Assembly: GCA_030635415.1 (NCBI GenBank) | Contig: DAOVYW010000082.1 | Span: 1-9,071, forward strand | Direction of reading: 5' to 3' | DNA length: 9,071 nucleotides | Source of the DNA: Candidatus Firestoneibacteriota bacterium | Lineage (GTDB): Bacteria > Oederibacteriota > JAAXVQ01 > JAUVAV01 | Shown here: positions 1 to 5,755 of the stretch, in pieces | Layout: each line of letters starts with the position of its first letter | How positions within the stretch are numbered: the first letter of the stretch is position 1 | The notes under the pieces: generated by a model | Databases searched by the model: none | Seen by the model: the letters and a program-made list of their open reading frames with translations, nothing else | What the model was told of the DNA's origin: nothing | Translations under genes and position numbers: made by a program

Positions 1-249
1 AAGATAAGAGGATTTAAACCTCGGACTAATCTACACACTTACAAGACTTATGCCTATTTAGTGGGGATGATATTGGTTAGAAGTTATGACCGTTCCAAGA
101 GAGTTTATAATGCCATGTTGTGCCGGGGGTTCAAGGGAAAATTTTGGACTTTAAATCATTTTTCTTCCAAAAAACCTGATTTTGCAGTAGGAATTATGAT
201 TACAGCTATAACTGATAGTGATGGAAATGAAAGAAGTAAAATATGTTAA
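1..249 (+). CDS. cbiQ: CbiQ/EcfT-like cobalt ECF transporter transmembrane component, C-terminal part (5' truncated by window edge)
   Basis: The reading frame is open from the first base to TAA 247-249, giving 82 C-terminal residues. The sequence carries two Arg-Gly motifs characteristic of the T component of energy-coupling-factor importers: RGFKPRT close to the window start, and AMLCRGFKG about 45 residues later, with HTYKTYAYLVGMILVRSYDR between them. In this family the motifs couple the membrane subunit to the ABC ATPases; the best match is CbiQ of cobalt/nickel uptake. The N-terminal membrane helices lie outside the window. No cbiO ATPase gene follows, although it often does in cbiMNQO operons. 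The last helix looks cut short: the hydrophobic run stops at about GIMITAIT and is followed by polar residues. A second frame starting at 212 continues it as LIVMEMKEVKYVKV to TAA 254-256, so a one-base indel near 210 is possible. Family assignment is fairly sure; cobalt specificity is inferred. Confidence 0.75.
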   Translation, partial: KIRGFKPRTNLHTYKTYAYLVGMILVRSYDRSKRVYNAMLCRGFKGKFWTLNHFSSKKPDFAVGIMITAITDSDGNERSKIC

Positions 250-264
250 AGTTTAATATGTTAG

Positions 265-326
265 CCGCTTCATCCCCGGCTTTCCCTGATAAGACCATTA
301 GGACAGGCAAGCCGGGGATGAAGCGG
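265..326. repeat. Perfect 18-bp inverted repeat, potential hairpin across the lptC start
   Basis: Bases 265-282 (CCGCTTCATCCCCGGCTT) are the exact reverse complement of 309-326. A further CCTG/CAGG pairing (285-288 with 304-307) would lengthen the stem past a small bulge and leave a loop of about 15 bases. No T-run follows on either strand, so this is not a canonical intrinsic terminator. It fills nearly the whole gap between the cbiQ-like gene and lptC, and the preferred lptC ATG (318-320) lies inside the right arm. It could be a dispersed palindromic repeat, an RNA structure that limits lptC translation, or an atypical 3'-end structure for the upstream transcript. The sequence alone does not separate these. 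Confidence 0.8.
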
Positions 327-923
327 GATAGGGGGAAATTGCACCGGCTCTGGGTATTAGTGATATTTTTAACTTTAGGCGGCTGTACCCGCGAACCGGC
401 GCCGGTTCGTTTGGCTCCAATAATGCAGGGTTCTGAAGTCCCGACCTTTTTTTTCGAGCGTTTCCGCATGGTTTCCACGCGGGCCGGAGAAACGGAGTGG
501 GAATTTGAAGCCCGGACCGCCCAAATATATGAAAAAAAACACGCGGCCCGAGCCCAGGATATCAAGGTTATTTATTGGCAAAAGGGGCGCGTGGTCTCAA
601 CTTTGACCGCCCGTCATGGATTTTTAAAAACAGATAACAAGGATATACGCGCTGAGGAAAATGTAGTTATGGTATCAGAGGAAGGAACAACGCTTAGAAC
701 TGAACGGCTGGATTGGGATCAAAAAGCGGGATTGATCAAAACCGATTTACCGGTTGCGGTTGAGCGCGCACAGGACATATTAACCGGCATTGGACTGGAG
801 GCGGACAGGGAATTGAAAAATATTAAGATCCTCGCGGATGTTAAAATTAAGGTTCGGTCCGTCCGGGATTACGGAGCTCACCACGCGACATGCTCTAGTT
901 TAGCGAATGCTGTAAATGCTTAA
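318..923 (+). CDS. lptC: LptC-family LPS export protein, predicted lipoprotein
   Basis: LptC belongs to the Lpt bridge: it receives LPS from the LptB2FG inner-membrane transporter and passes it to LptA. From ATG 318 the product is 201 aa. It begins with a short basic segment, a hydrophobic stretch (LWVLVIFLTLGGC) and a lipobox LGGC with Cys at about residue 23. This suggests a lipid anchor in place of the usual transmembrane helix. The rest fits the family: GSEVPTFFFERFRMVSTRAG, then EWEFEARTAQIY, GTTLRTERLDWDQKAGLIKT and LPVAVERAQDILTGIGLEAD, the alternating strands of the LptC beta-jellyroll. ATG 243 is in frame but would translate the inverted repeat upstream of the signal peptide, so 318 is preferred. 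TTG 339, just after AGGGGG, is a third option. No good ribosome site precedes 318. The last 15 or so residues (GAHHATCSSLANAVNA) look non-conserved. lptA follows directly. Confidence 0.85.
   Translation: MKRDRGKLHRLWVLVIFLTLGGCTREPAPVRLAPIMQGSEVPTFFFERFRMVSTRAGETEWEFEARTAQIYEKKHAARAQDIKVIYWQKGRVVSTLTARHGFLKTDNKDIRAEENVVMVSEEGTTLRTERLDWDQKAGLIKTDLPVAVERAQDILTGIGLEADRELKNIKILADVKIKVRSVRDYGAHHATCSSLANAVNA
392..409. repeat. Perfect 18-bp palindrome inside lptC
   Basis: CGAACCGGCGCCGGTTCG reads identically on both strands with no spacer. It encodes the residues just after the predicted lipid-modified Cys of LptC (part of REPAPVR). It may be a chance result of GC-rich Pro/Ala/Arg codons, or an operator-like or methylation-type site. 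No function is shown. Confidence 0.4.
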
Positions 924-946
924 TTTCAGCCGGGGTTATTATTCTC

Positions 947-1714
947 TTGGGTTTGGTTGGAGGCTGCGCACCCTGGAGAGCGGTTTGGTCCGGCCCGGCC
1001 TTGAGGTCAACGGTTTCTGAGGAGCAAAAGGCGACCCCGGTTCGGAAAACCAGCACTGAGATAAAAACTCCGGATAAACGTCTGGCGACTCCCGGAGGGG
1101 ACCTGCCGGTCAACATTACCTCGGATCGTATGCATTATCGGGGACAGGGCCAGGTGGCGGTATTTCGCGGGGAAGTCAGGGTTAATCAGGATGAAATCTG
1201 GCTTTTTACCCCTTACCTGGAAGTTAGATCAGATGACGGTTTGGCATTGGCACGCCAGGGAGTACGATTAGAAGATTATACGCGTGATGTTACGGTTACG
1301 GCCCGGGAGCTTGAATATGATAAAGATCTTTCCCGGGTAACCATTCAGAAAAAAGTTTGCCTGCAGACCCGGGATGAGCGGGGGAACCAGCTGCGGATTT
1401 ACAGCCGGAGCATGGAATGGAACGCGGAACACGGTACGGCCGAGGCCCGGGAAAAGGTAGTGGTTTATTATCTTAATATTACGGCCACGGCCGGGAATAT
1501 GACCTACGATCATGAACGGCAAGTATTGGTTTTAACTGAGGTTCCCGGACAAAAAAAATCTCTGCCGGAGATTTTACGCGGGCCGGACAAGCTTACCGGA
1601 AAAACCATCACTTTGCATGTGAAGCAGCAGAAATACGAAGTACAGGGATCGGCCCGGGCGGTCTTCATGTCTACCGGTGAAAACGCCCGGCAGTTCCCAC
1701 AGGAGATGCCATAA
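947..1714 (+). CDS. lptA: LptA/OstA-family LPS transport protein, predicted lipoprotein; start uncertain
   Basis: LptA forms the periplasmic bridge that carries LPS from LptC to LptD. From about residue 53 the product reads as the OstA/LptA beta-jellyroll: DLPVNITSDRMHYRG, then VAVFRGEVRVNQDEIWLF and YLEVRSDDGLALARQGVRLE, then further OstA-like strands to residue 255. A linker of about 45 polar residues (Ser, Thr, Lys, Pro) precedes the domain. The only conventional start in frame near the domain is TTG 947, giving MGLVGGCAP, too short to work as a signal peptide. The same frame is open upstream and reads KCLISAGVIILLGLVGGC, an excellent lipoprotein signal. Yet it has no ATG, GTG or TTG between the in-frame TAG at 896 and 947. 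An ATT at 923 overlaps the lptC TAA as TAATT. TTG 947 is given only as the conservative start. The end overlaps lptB by one base (TAATG). Confidence 0.82.
   Translation: MGLVGGCAPWRAVWSGPALRSTVSEEQKATPVRKTSTEIKTPDKRLATPGGDLPVNITSDRMHYRGQGQVAVFRGEVRVNQDEIWLFTPYLEVRSDDGLALARQGVRLEDYTRDVTVTARELEYDKDLSRVTIQKKVCLQTRDERGNQLRIYSRSMEWNAEHGTAEAREKVVVYYLNITATAGNMTYDHERQVLVLTEVPGQKKSLPEILRGPDKLTGKTITLHVKQQKYEVQGSARAVFMSTGENARQFPQEMP
1701..1706 (+). promoter_or_regulatory. Shine-Dalgarno site for lptB
   Basis: AGGAGA lies within the last lptA codons, 7 bases before the lptB ATG at 1714. With the TAATG stop/start overlap it supports translational coupling of lptA and lptB. Confidence 0.75.
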
Positions 1715-2451
1715 TGCCGGCTTTGCTTTCAACACATAAATTAATCAAAATCTACCATCGGAAATGCGTGGTGGACCAGGTCAACGTGGAAGTCAAAAGA
1801 GGAGAAATAGTGGGCTTGTTGGGACCTAACGGGGCCGGTAAAACTACGACCTTTTACATGGTGGTGGGGCTCATCAAGCCGGATGCCGGAAAGATCATGT
1901 TGGAGGATAATGGCCGGTCCCGGGATATTACCACCATGCCCATGTATCGCCGCGCTCGCATGGGCATAGCTTACCTTTCCCAGGAATCGTCCGTGTTTCG
2001 GAAACTTACGGTGGAGGAGAACCTCCTGGCTGTGCTGGAAACCCTCAAACTGTCCCGCGTTGAACAGGAGAAACGTCTGACTAAACTGCTGGAGGAACTC
2101 AGTATTTCCCATCTGCGGCGCCAGAAGGCCTATACGCTTTCCGGCGGAGAACGCCGACGTTTGGAGATTACGCGCGCCCTGGTGATTGATCCAGCCTTCA
2201 TTTTACTGGATGAACCATTTGTGGGTGTGGATCCCATCGCGGTTCTGGAGATCCAAAAAATTATCCAACAGCTTAAACAGCGGAACATCGGAGTCATGCT
2301 GACGGATCATAATGTCCGTGAGACCTTGTCAATTACCGACCGGGCCTATATCCTCTATGAAGGCCGGATTCTGCTTTCCGGATCAGCTCAGGAACTCGCC
2401 ACCAGCCCTAAAGCCCGGGAAATTTATTTGGGAGAGAAATTTACGCTCTGA
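1714..2451 (+). CDS. lptB: LptB, ATPase of the LPS export ABC transporter
   Basis: LptB is the cytoplasmic ATPase that powers LPS extraction from the inner membrane as LptB2FG. The 245-aa product is full length for the family. Every ABC motif is intact: Walker A GPNGAGKTT (residues 37-45), Q-loop Q90 in YLSQESSVFRKLTVEEN, signature LSGGERRR (142-149), Walker B ILLDEP with D166/E167, D-loop around VGVDP, and switch His199 in LTDHN. The stretch SQESSVFRKLTVEEN and the LDEPFVGVDPIAV region are characteristic of LptB rather than amino-acid or other importer ATPases. The start is fixed by the TAATG overlap with lptA and a strong upstream ribosome site. lptF and lptG, its membrane partners, are not in the window. 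Confidence is very high. Confidence 0.97.
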   Translation: MPALLSTHKLIKIYHRKCVVDQVNVEVKRGEIVGLLGPNGAGKTTTFYMVVGLIKPDAGKIMLEDNGRSRDITTMPMYRRARMGIAYLSQESSVFRKLTVEENLLAVLETLKLSRVEQEKRLTKLLEELSISHLRRQKAYTLSGGERRRLEITRALVIDPAFILLDEPFVGVDPIAVLEIQKIIQQLKQRNIGVMLTDHNVRETLSITDRAYILYEGRILLSGSAQELATSPKAREIYLGEKFTL

Positions 2452-2509
2452 GTCCGCGCCAAGGCGATGCTGGGAAACACTACCCTAGCCGATTAGGCTA
2501 TGCTAAGAG

Positions 2510-2539
2510 TAAACATGAGCTGTGAAAGTAATGTATAAT
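2510..2539 (+). promoter_or_regulatory. Candidate sigma70-type promoter for the propeller gene
   Basis: The 108-base gap after lptB (2452-2559) holds a perfect TATAAT (2534-2539), preceded after an 18-base spacer by TAAACA (2510-2515), four of six matches to TTGACA. A ribosome site GAGGA (2549-2553) stands 6 bases before ATG 2560, so the 5' leader would be very short. The gap also holds a weak 5-bp inverted repeat (TAGCC/GGCTA, 2486-2500) with no T-run, so no convincing terminator for the lpt genes is seen. Confidence 0.5.
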
Positions 2540-2559
2540 TTCATAAATGAGGATTTTGT

Positions 2560-4128
2560 ATGAGATTTGTAAAAATTCGATGGTCTATATGGTTTCTCTG
2601 GCTTTTTGGATTTTCCCTGCCGGCCTGGGGAGAATGGCAGATTAATCAGGTAGGCAGCAGCACAGACTGGTTCCGGGACGTAACCGTTACTGCCGGACGG
2701 CAGGGAAGCGATACCATTTATGTTTATGCTGCCAATCATGACGGGTATCTATATGAATACTGGTGGAACGGGACGAACTGGCAGGGTGGTTCCATAAGTG
2801 TTGCAACCGGAACTGACCTGATCGGGGTAAGCGTCGGCAAGGGTCGCAATAATGGTGAAACGCGGGTATACAGCAGTGGCTGGGACGGCCGGATTTATGA
2901 GTATTACTACAACAGCGGATGGCAAAGACTTGGCGGTCCTGATGCGGGTGATGGTTTTTACCGCTGTACGGTTGGATTCGGCCGCGGAGAATCCGAGGGT
3001 TTGCGCATCTATGGCGCTAATTCCGACGATTATATTTATGAATACCATTGGAATGGTTTGAACTACGACTTTGTGGATATTGGCACCCCCCCCACGGATG
3101 ATATCGAGGACGTCGCAGTGGGCATCGGACGTAATGACAGCGTCTACCGGGTTTACGCCGCGTGTATAGATAACCGTCTTTATGAATATACCTATGAAGC
3201 GTCTTCCTGGAATAGAATCGAGGTCGACAATGGCGCTGATGATTATCACTGCGTGGTAGTAGGCGCCGGCCGTTTTGGCAGCCCGCTGAATTCGGTTTTT
3301 GCCGGACATGATGACGGCCGGGTTTACGAATTTACTTGGAGCGGATCCTGGAACAAGACTGACATGGGACAAGCAGCGGGTAATGAAAAACCCATTCGAG
3401 GCCTGTCTATGGGGGACGGCCGCAATGACGGCGTAAAACGAGTTTATGCCGGTTGCAGCGATGGCCATACTTATGAATATACCTGGAATGGTACGGAATG
3501 GACCTGGGTCAGTATAGGACCGGCTTCCTCCAGCGGTCTGCGTGGTTTAGCGGTAGGAAGAGGCCGCCAGTCCGAAGGCCTTAATTCTGTTTTTGCGGCT
3601 TCTGAGGACCATAAGCTTTACGAGTATTTATGGCTGATACCCACCCCGACCCCGACATTAGAACATACACCTACCCAAACCGGTACGCCGACGATTACTT
3701 TTACGCCTACTTTCACGCCTACGCCGACGATTACTTTAACCGTTACGCCGACGGTTACTTTGACCTCGACTTTTTCGCCGGTCTATAGTGCCACCGCAAC
3801 GGCGACGATTACCCCTACCTCGACCATTACACCTCCCCTTCCGGTTTTTAGCGGCCTGGATTCGGTAGTGGTTTATCCAAATCCCTTTCGGGTGGATGAT
3901 AAAGCCGAGTCCTTGGTCACTTTTAAATACCTGCCCGGAACAGTTGTCATCCGGCTTTATAATTTAACGGGTAAACTGGTGAATGTTATCCGGAAAGATG
4001 ATTTGAGCGATAGCGCGGAATGGGATCTTAGAAATCGCCAAGGATCCCAAGTGGCATCTGGGGTGTATTTGTATGTGATTAAATCCGGCCGAGAGGAAAG
4101 GCGTGGCAAACTTGTGTTATTGCGATAA
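2560..4128 (+). CDS. Secreted seven-repeat (probable beta-propeller) protein with Thr/Pro linker and FlgD/T9SS-like C-terminal domain
   Basis: The 522-aa product begins with a signal peptide (basic MRFVKIRW, hydrophobic IWFLWLFGFSLPAWG, likely cut after AWG). Residues about 40-360 hold seven repeats of 46-49 residues, each with a G-x-GR motif, then VY/VF-A...DG-x-x-YEY-x-W and a closing Trp in most. The motif Arg residues are at 47, 96, 142, 191, 239, 288 and 336. Seven such units suggest a closed seven-bladed propeller, perhaps a ligand- or sugar-binding lectin-like fold. Residues about 361-428 are a Thr/Pro linker. Residues about 433-522 contain VVVYPNPFR, RLYNLTGKLV, GVYLYVIKSG and a basic end GKLVLLR. 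This is the pattern of FlgD Ig-like or type IX secretion C-terminal domains. A surface or extracellular location is likely. Start: GAGGA 6 bases upstream. No enzyme motif is visible and the exact function is unknown. Confidence 0.85.
   Translation: MRFVKIRWSIWFLWLFGFSLPAWGEWQINQVGSSTDWFRDVTVTAGRQGSDTIYVYAANHDGYLYEYWWNGTNWQGGSISVATGTDLIGVSVGKGRNNGETRVYSSGWDGRIYEYYYNSGWQRLGGPDAGDGFYRCTVGFGRGESEGLRIYGANSDDYIYEYHWNGLNYDFVDIGTPPTDDIEDVAVGIGRNDSVYRVYAACIDNRLYEYTYEASSWNRIEVDNGADDYHCVVVGAGRFGSPLNSVFAGHDDGRVYEFTWSGSWNKTDMGQAAGNEKPIRGLSMGDGRNDGVKRVYAGCSDGHTYEYTWNGTEWTWVSIGPASSSGLRGLAVGRGRQSEGLNSVFAASEDHKLYEYLWLIPTPTPTLEHTPTQTGTPTITFTPTFTPTPTITLTVTPTVTLTSTFSPVYSATATATITPTSTITPPLPVFSGLDSVVVYPNPFRVDDKAESLVTFKYLPGTVVIRLYNLTGKLVNVIRKDDLSDSAEWDLRNRQGSQVASGVYLYVIKSGREERRGKLVLLR
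2680..3636 (+). repeat. Seven protein-level tandem repeats (propeller blades)
   Basis: Seven diverged units of about 140-147 bases encode G-x-GR ... VYA...DG..YEY.W. Arg-to-Arg spacings are 49, 46, 49, 48, 49 and 48 residues. The repeats are clear in protein but not near-identical in DNA, so the duplication is old and should be stable to recombination. Outer coordinates are approximate. Confidence 0.8.
3640..3843 (+). repeat. Low-complexity Thr/Pro-coding linker region
   Basis: Short imperfect tandem units (ACGCCTAC, ACGCCGACGATTACTTT and relatives) encode alternating Thr/Pro with Ile, Val, Phe and Leu. The DNA is repetitive enough to vary in length between strains. Such linkers usually act as extended spacers and may be O-glycosylated. 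Confidence 0.75.
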
Positions 4129-4158
4129 TGAATTTTCCCTAGACCGTCTCTCATTTAC

Positions 4159-5289
4159 ATGCTAATATTCTTGGCTATGAAGCATACCGAGCGATTTATC
4201 CCTTATTTTCGTAAAATTCCGGCCCTTTTTAAGGGTTGGTCCTGGCCCATGGCTTTGTACATCCCATGTATTTTGGGTGTGCTGGCCGTAGGGACGGTTT
4301 TTGCCAGTTACAGTATTATACAATCTAAAATTAATCTTCCTCTGTCAACTGAAGATATATCGTATCTTCAGCCCGGGCGCCATTTTTTTGCACCTGAACG
4401 TCTGGCGGCTTTTTCCGGACATGGTTTTAATCTGCGGCCTGACCTGGCACATTTTCTGGACAAATTAGAAGAAAGTCTGCGGGTTGCTAAGCCCAAAAAT
4501 GTTTTATCCAGCCGGCGTTTTAGAGATTACCAAATGTTTATCAATACTAATTATGTAACGCTGCGGGAATACATTATTAAATCAGGAGATAATTTCTGGA
4601 AAATCGGCAAAAAGCAGGGATATACAGTGGATACGATCGTGGGCTGCAATCCTTATATGGAAAAAATCGTATGTTATACGGGTCAGAGTATTTTACTTCC
4701 TTCGCGAGGAGGTTCTCTGCATATGGTTAAATCCGGGGAAGCACTCTCAGGTATTGCGCTGGACTACGCGGTTGAAGCGAATGAAATTTTGGCTGCCAAC
4801 TTCATAAACCGTGAATGGGGCGTTATTCCGGGAATGTGGATTTTTATTCCAGGCGCTAAACCCCGTTACCTTGACGCCAGCATGCGCAAACTATATTCTA
4901 AGCGGGCTTTATTCCGATCGCCTCTTTGTGGTCGTTATACCTCGTTTATGGGTAAGCGTATTCATCCGGTCCTGGGGTTTTCTAAATTTCATAACGGTAT
5001 AGATATTGCCTGCCCTAAGGGAACCTGGGTAGGCGCCTCGGCTGCCGGTACGGTAATCGCAGCCGGATGGGGCGGCGCGATTGGCAAGCACATTAAAATC
5101 GATCATCATAATGGCTATATTACTATGTACGGCCATTTAAGTAAAATCAATGTTCGCAAAGCCCGGAAAGTTAAGCGCGGTCAGTTGATCGCGCGTTCAG
5201 GGTCAACCGGCAGAGTAACCGGCCCGCATTTGCATTATACTATATGGAAAAACGGCCGGGTGGTTGATCCCATGGACTATCTGTGGTAA
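4159..5289 (+). CDS. Membrane-anchored LysM-LysM-M23 peptidoglycan endopeptidase
   Basis: The 376-aa product probably cuts peptide cross-bridges of peptidoglycan in the periplasm. Residues about 30-54 (PMALYIPCILGVLAVGTVFA) form an N-terminal membrane anchor. Two LysM domains follow: about 137-183, beginning REYIIKSGDNFWKIGKKQGY, and about 188-233, beginning LHMVKSGEALSGIALDYAV. The M23/LytM domain covers about 255-376. Its metal and catalytic residues are all present: H278 and D282 in FHNGIDIA, H326 in MYGHLS, and H357/H359 in GPHLHYTIW. The protein should therefore be active, unlike degenerate EnvC/NlpD-type activators. No clear ribosome site precedes ATG 4159 or the in-frame ATG 4177, so either may be the start; both leave the anchor intact. 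It lies 30 bases after the propeller gene and 19 before aroQ, which suggests co-transcription. Confidence 0.9.
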   Translation: MLIFLAMKHTERFIPYFRKIPALFKGWSWPMALYIPCILGVLAVGTVFASYSIIQSKINLPLSTEDISYLQPGRHFFAPERLAAFSGHGFNLRPDLAHFLDKLEESLRVAKPKNVLSSRRFRDYQMFINTNYVTLREYIIKSGDNFWKIGKKQGYTVDTIVGCNPYMEKIVCYTGQSILLPSRGGSLHMVKSGEALSGIALDYAVEANEILAANFINREWGVIPGMWIFIPGAKPRYLDASMRKLYSKRALFRSPLCGRYTSFMGKRIHPVLGFSKFHNGIDIACPKGTWVGASAAGTVIAAGWGGAIGKHIKIDHHNGYITMYGHLSKINVRKARKVKRGQLIARSGSTGRVTGPHLHYTIWKNGRVVDPMDYLW

Positions 5290-5295
5290 AAATAC

Positions 5296-5302
5296 AGGGA
5301 GG
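5296..5302 (+). promoter_or_regulatory. Shine-Dalgarno site that sets the aroQ start
   Basis: AGGGAGG lies 6 bases before ATG 5309. It rules out the longer reading that begins at 5264 inside the peptidase gene, because MNRVLVIHGPNLNLLG is the usual type II dehydroquinase N-terminus. Confidence 0.85.
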
Positions 5303-5308
5303 TTGGAA

Positions 5309-5755
5309 ATGAACCGAGTGCTGGTTATTCACGGTCCCAACCTGAATTTACTGGGGATTCGCGAGCCGGAGATTTATGGCTCCTTTAAGCTCGAGGACAT
5401 TAATCAAGATATGGAGCAACTGGCAAAGGAACTGGCGCTGAAACTCCAAATCGTGCAAACCAACCACGAAGGCGAGATTGTCGAGACCATACAAAAGGCC
5501 CGTAGCCGGGCGGATGTGATCATTCTCAATCCTGCCGGCTATACACATACTTCGGTCGCAATTCTTGATGCGCTTCGGGCTGTTGGCCTGCCTACTATAG
5601 AAGTACACCTGACTAATGTGTACGCGCGCGAAAATTTCAGACATCATTCATATGTGGCCGGTGTAGCGGCCGGCCGGATTATGGGATTTGGTCCCGATTC
5701 CTACCTACTGGCGTTAAGAGCTGCTGGAAAACTTCTTTCCGTTTCAAATGGATGA
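5309..5755 (+). CDS. aroQ: 3-dehydroquinate dehydratase, type II
   Basis: AroQ catalyses the third step of the shikimate pathway, anti-elimination of water from 3-dehydroquinate to 3-dehydroshikimate, as a cytoplasmic dodecamer. At 148 aa it has the usual length. Family motifs occur in order: IHGPNLNLLGIREPEIYG with R18 and the catalytic Tyr23; TNHEGEIVETIQ; ILNPAGYTHTSVAILDAL with N74; IEVHLTNVYARENFRHHSY with E98, catalytic His100 and R111; and GRIMGFGPDSYLLAL. One small variation is HLTN where HLSN is common. The gene begins 19 bases after the peptidase gene and its TGA overlaps the next ATG (ATGA, 5752-5755). Placement inside an envelope cluster is probably operon convenience. Confidence is very high. 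Confidence 0.97.
   Translation: MNRVLVIHGPNLNLLGIREPEIYGSFKLEDINQDMEQLAKELALKLQIVQTNHEGEIVETIQKARSRADVIILNPAGYTHTSVAILDALRAVGLPTIEVHLTNVYARENFRHHSYVAGVAAGRIMGFGPDSYLLALRAAGKLLSVSNG

Noticed and set aside
221..256. Start of a cbiO-like ATPase (ATG GAA ATG AAA GAA GTA...)
   Set aside because: It stops after 11 codons with no ABC motif; a frameshifted CbiQ end explains the same bases better.
1741..2112. 123-codon minus-strand frame opposite lptB
   Set aside because: It lies entirely opposite the invariant ABC ATPase motifs of lptB.
2486..2500. TAGCC/GGCTA inverted repeat as terminator of the lpt genes
   Set aside because: The stem is only 5 bp and no T-run follows.
2749..3468. 239-codon open frame on the minus strand opposite the propeller gene
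   Set aside because: It mirrors the repeat codons of the + gene, has no ribosome site or recognisable domain, and the + strand product is clearly real.
3640..3843. Short tandem DNA units taken as a CRISPR or satellite array
   Set aside because: They are imperfect, in frame, lack spacers, and encode a typical Thr/Pro linker.
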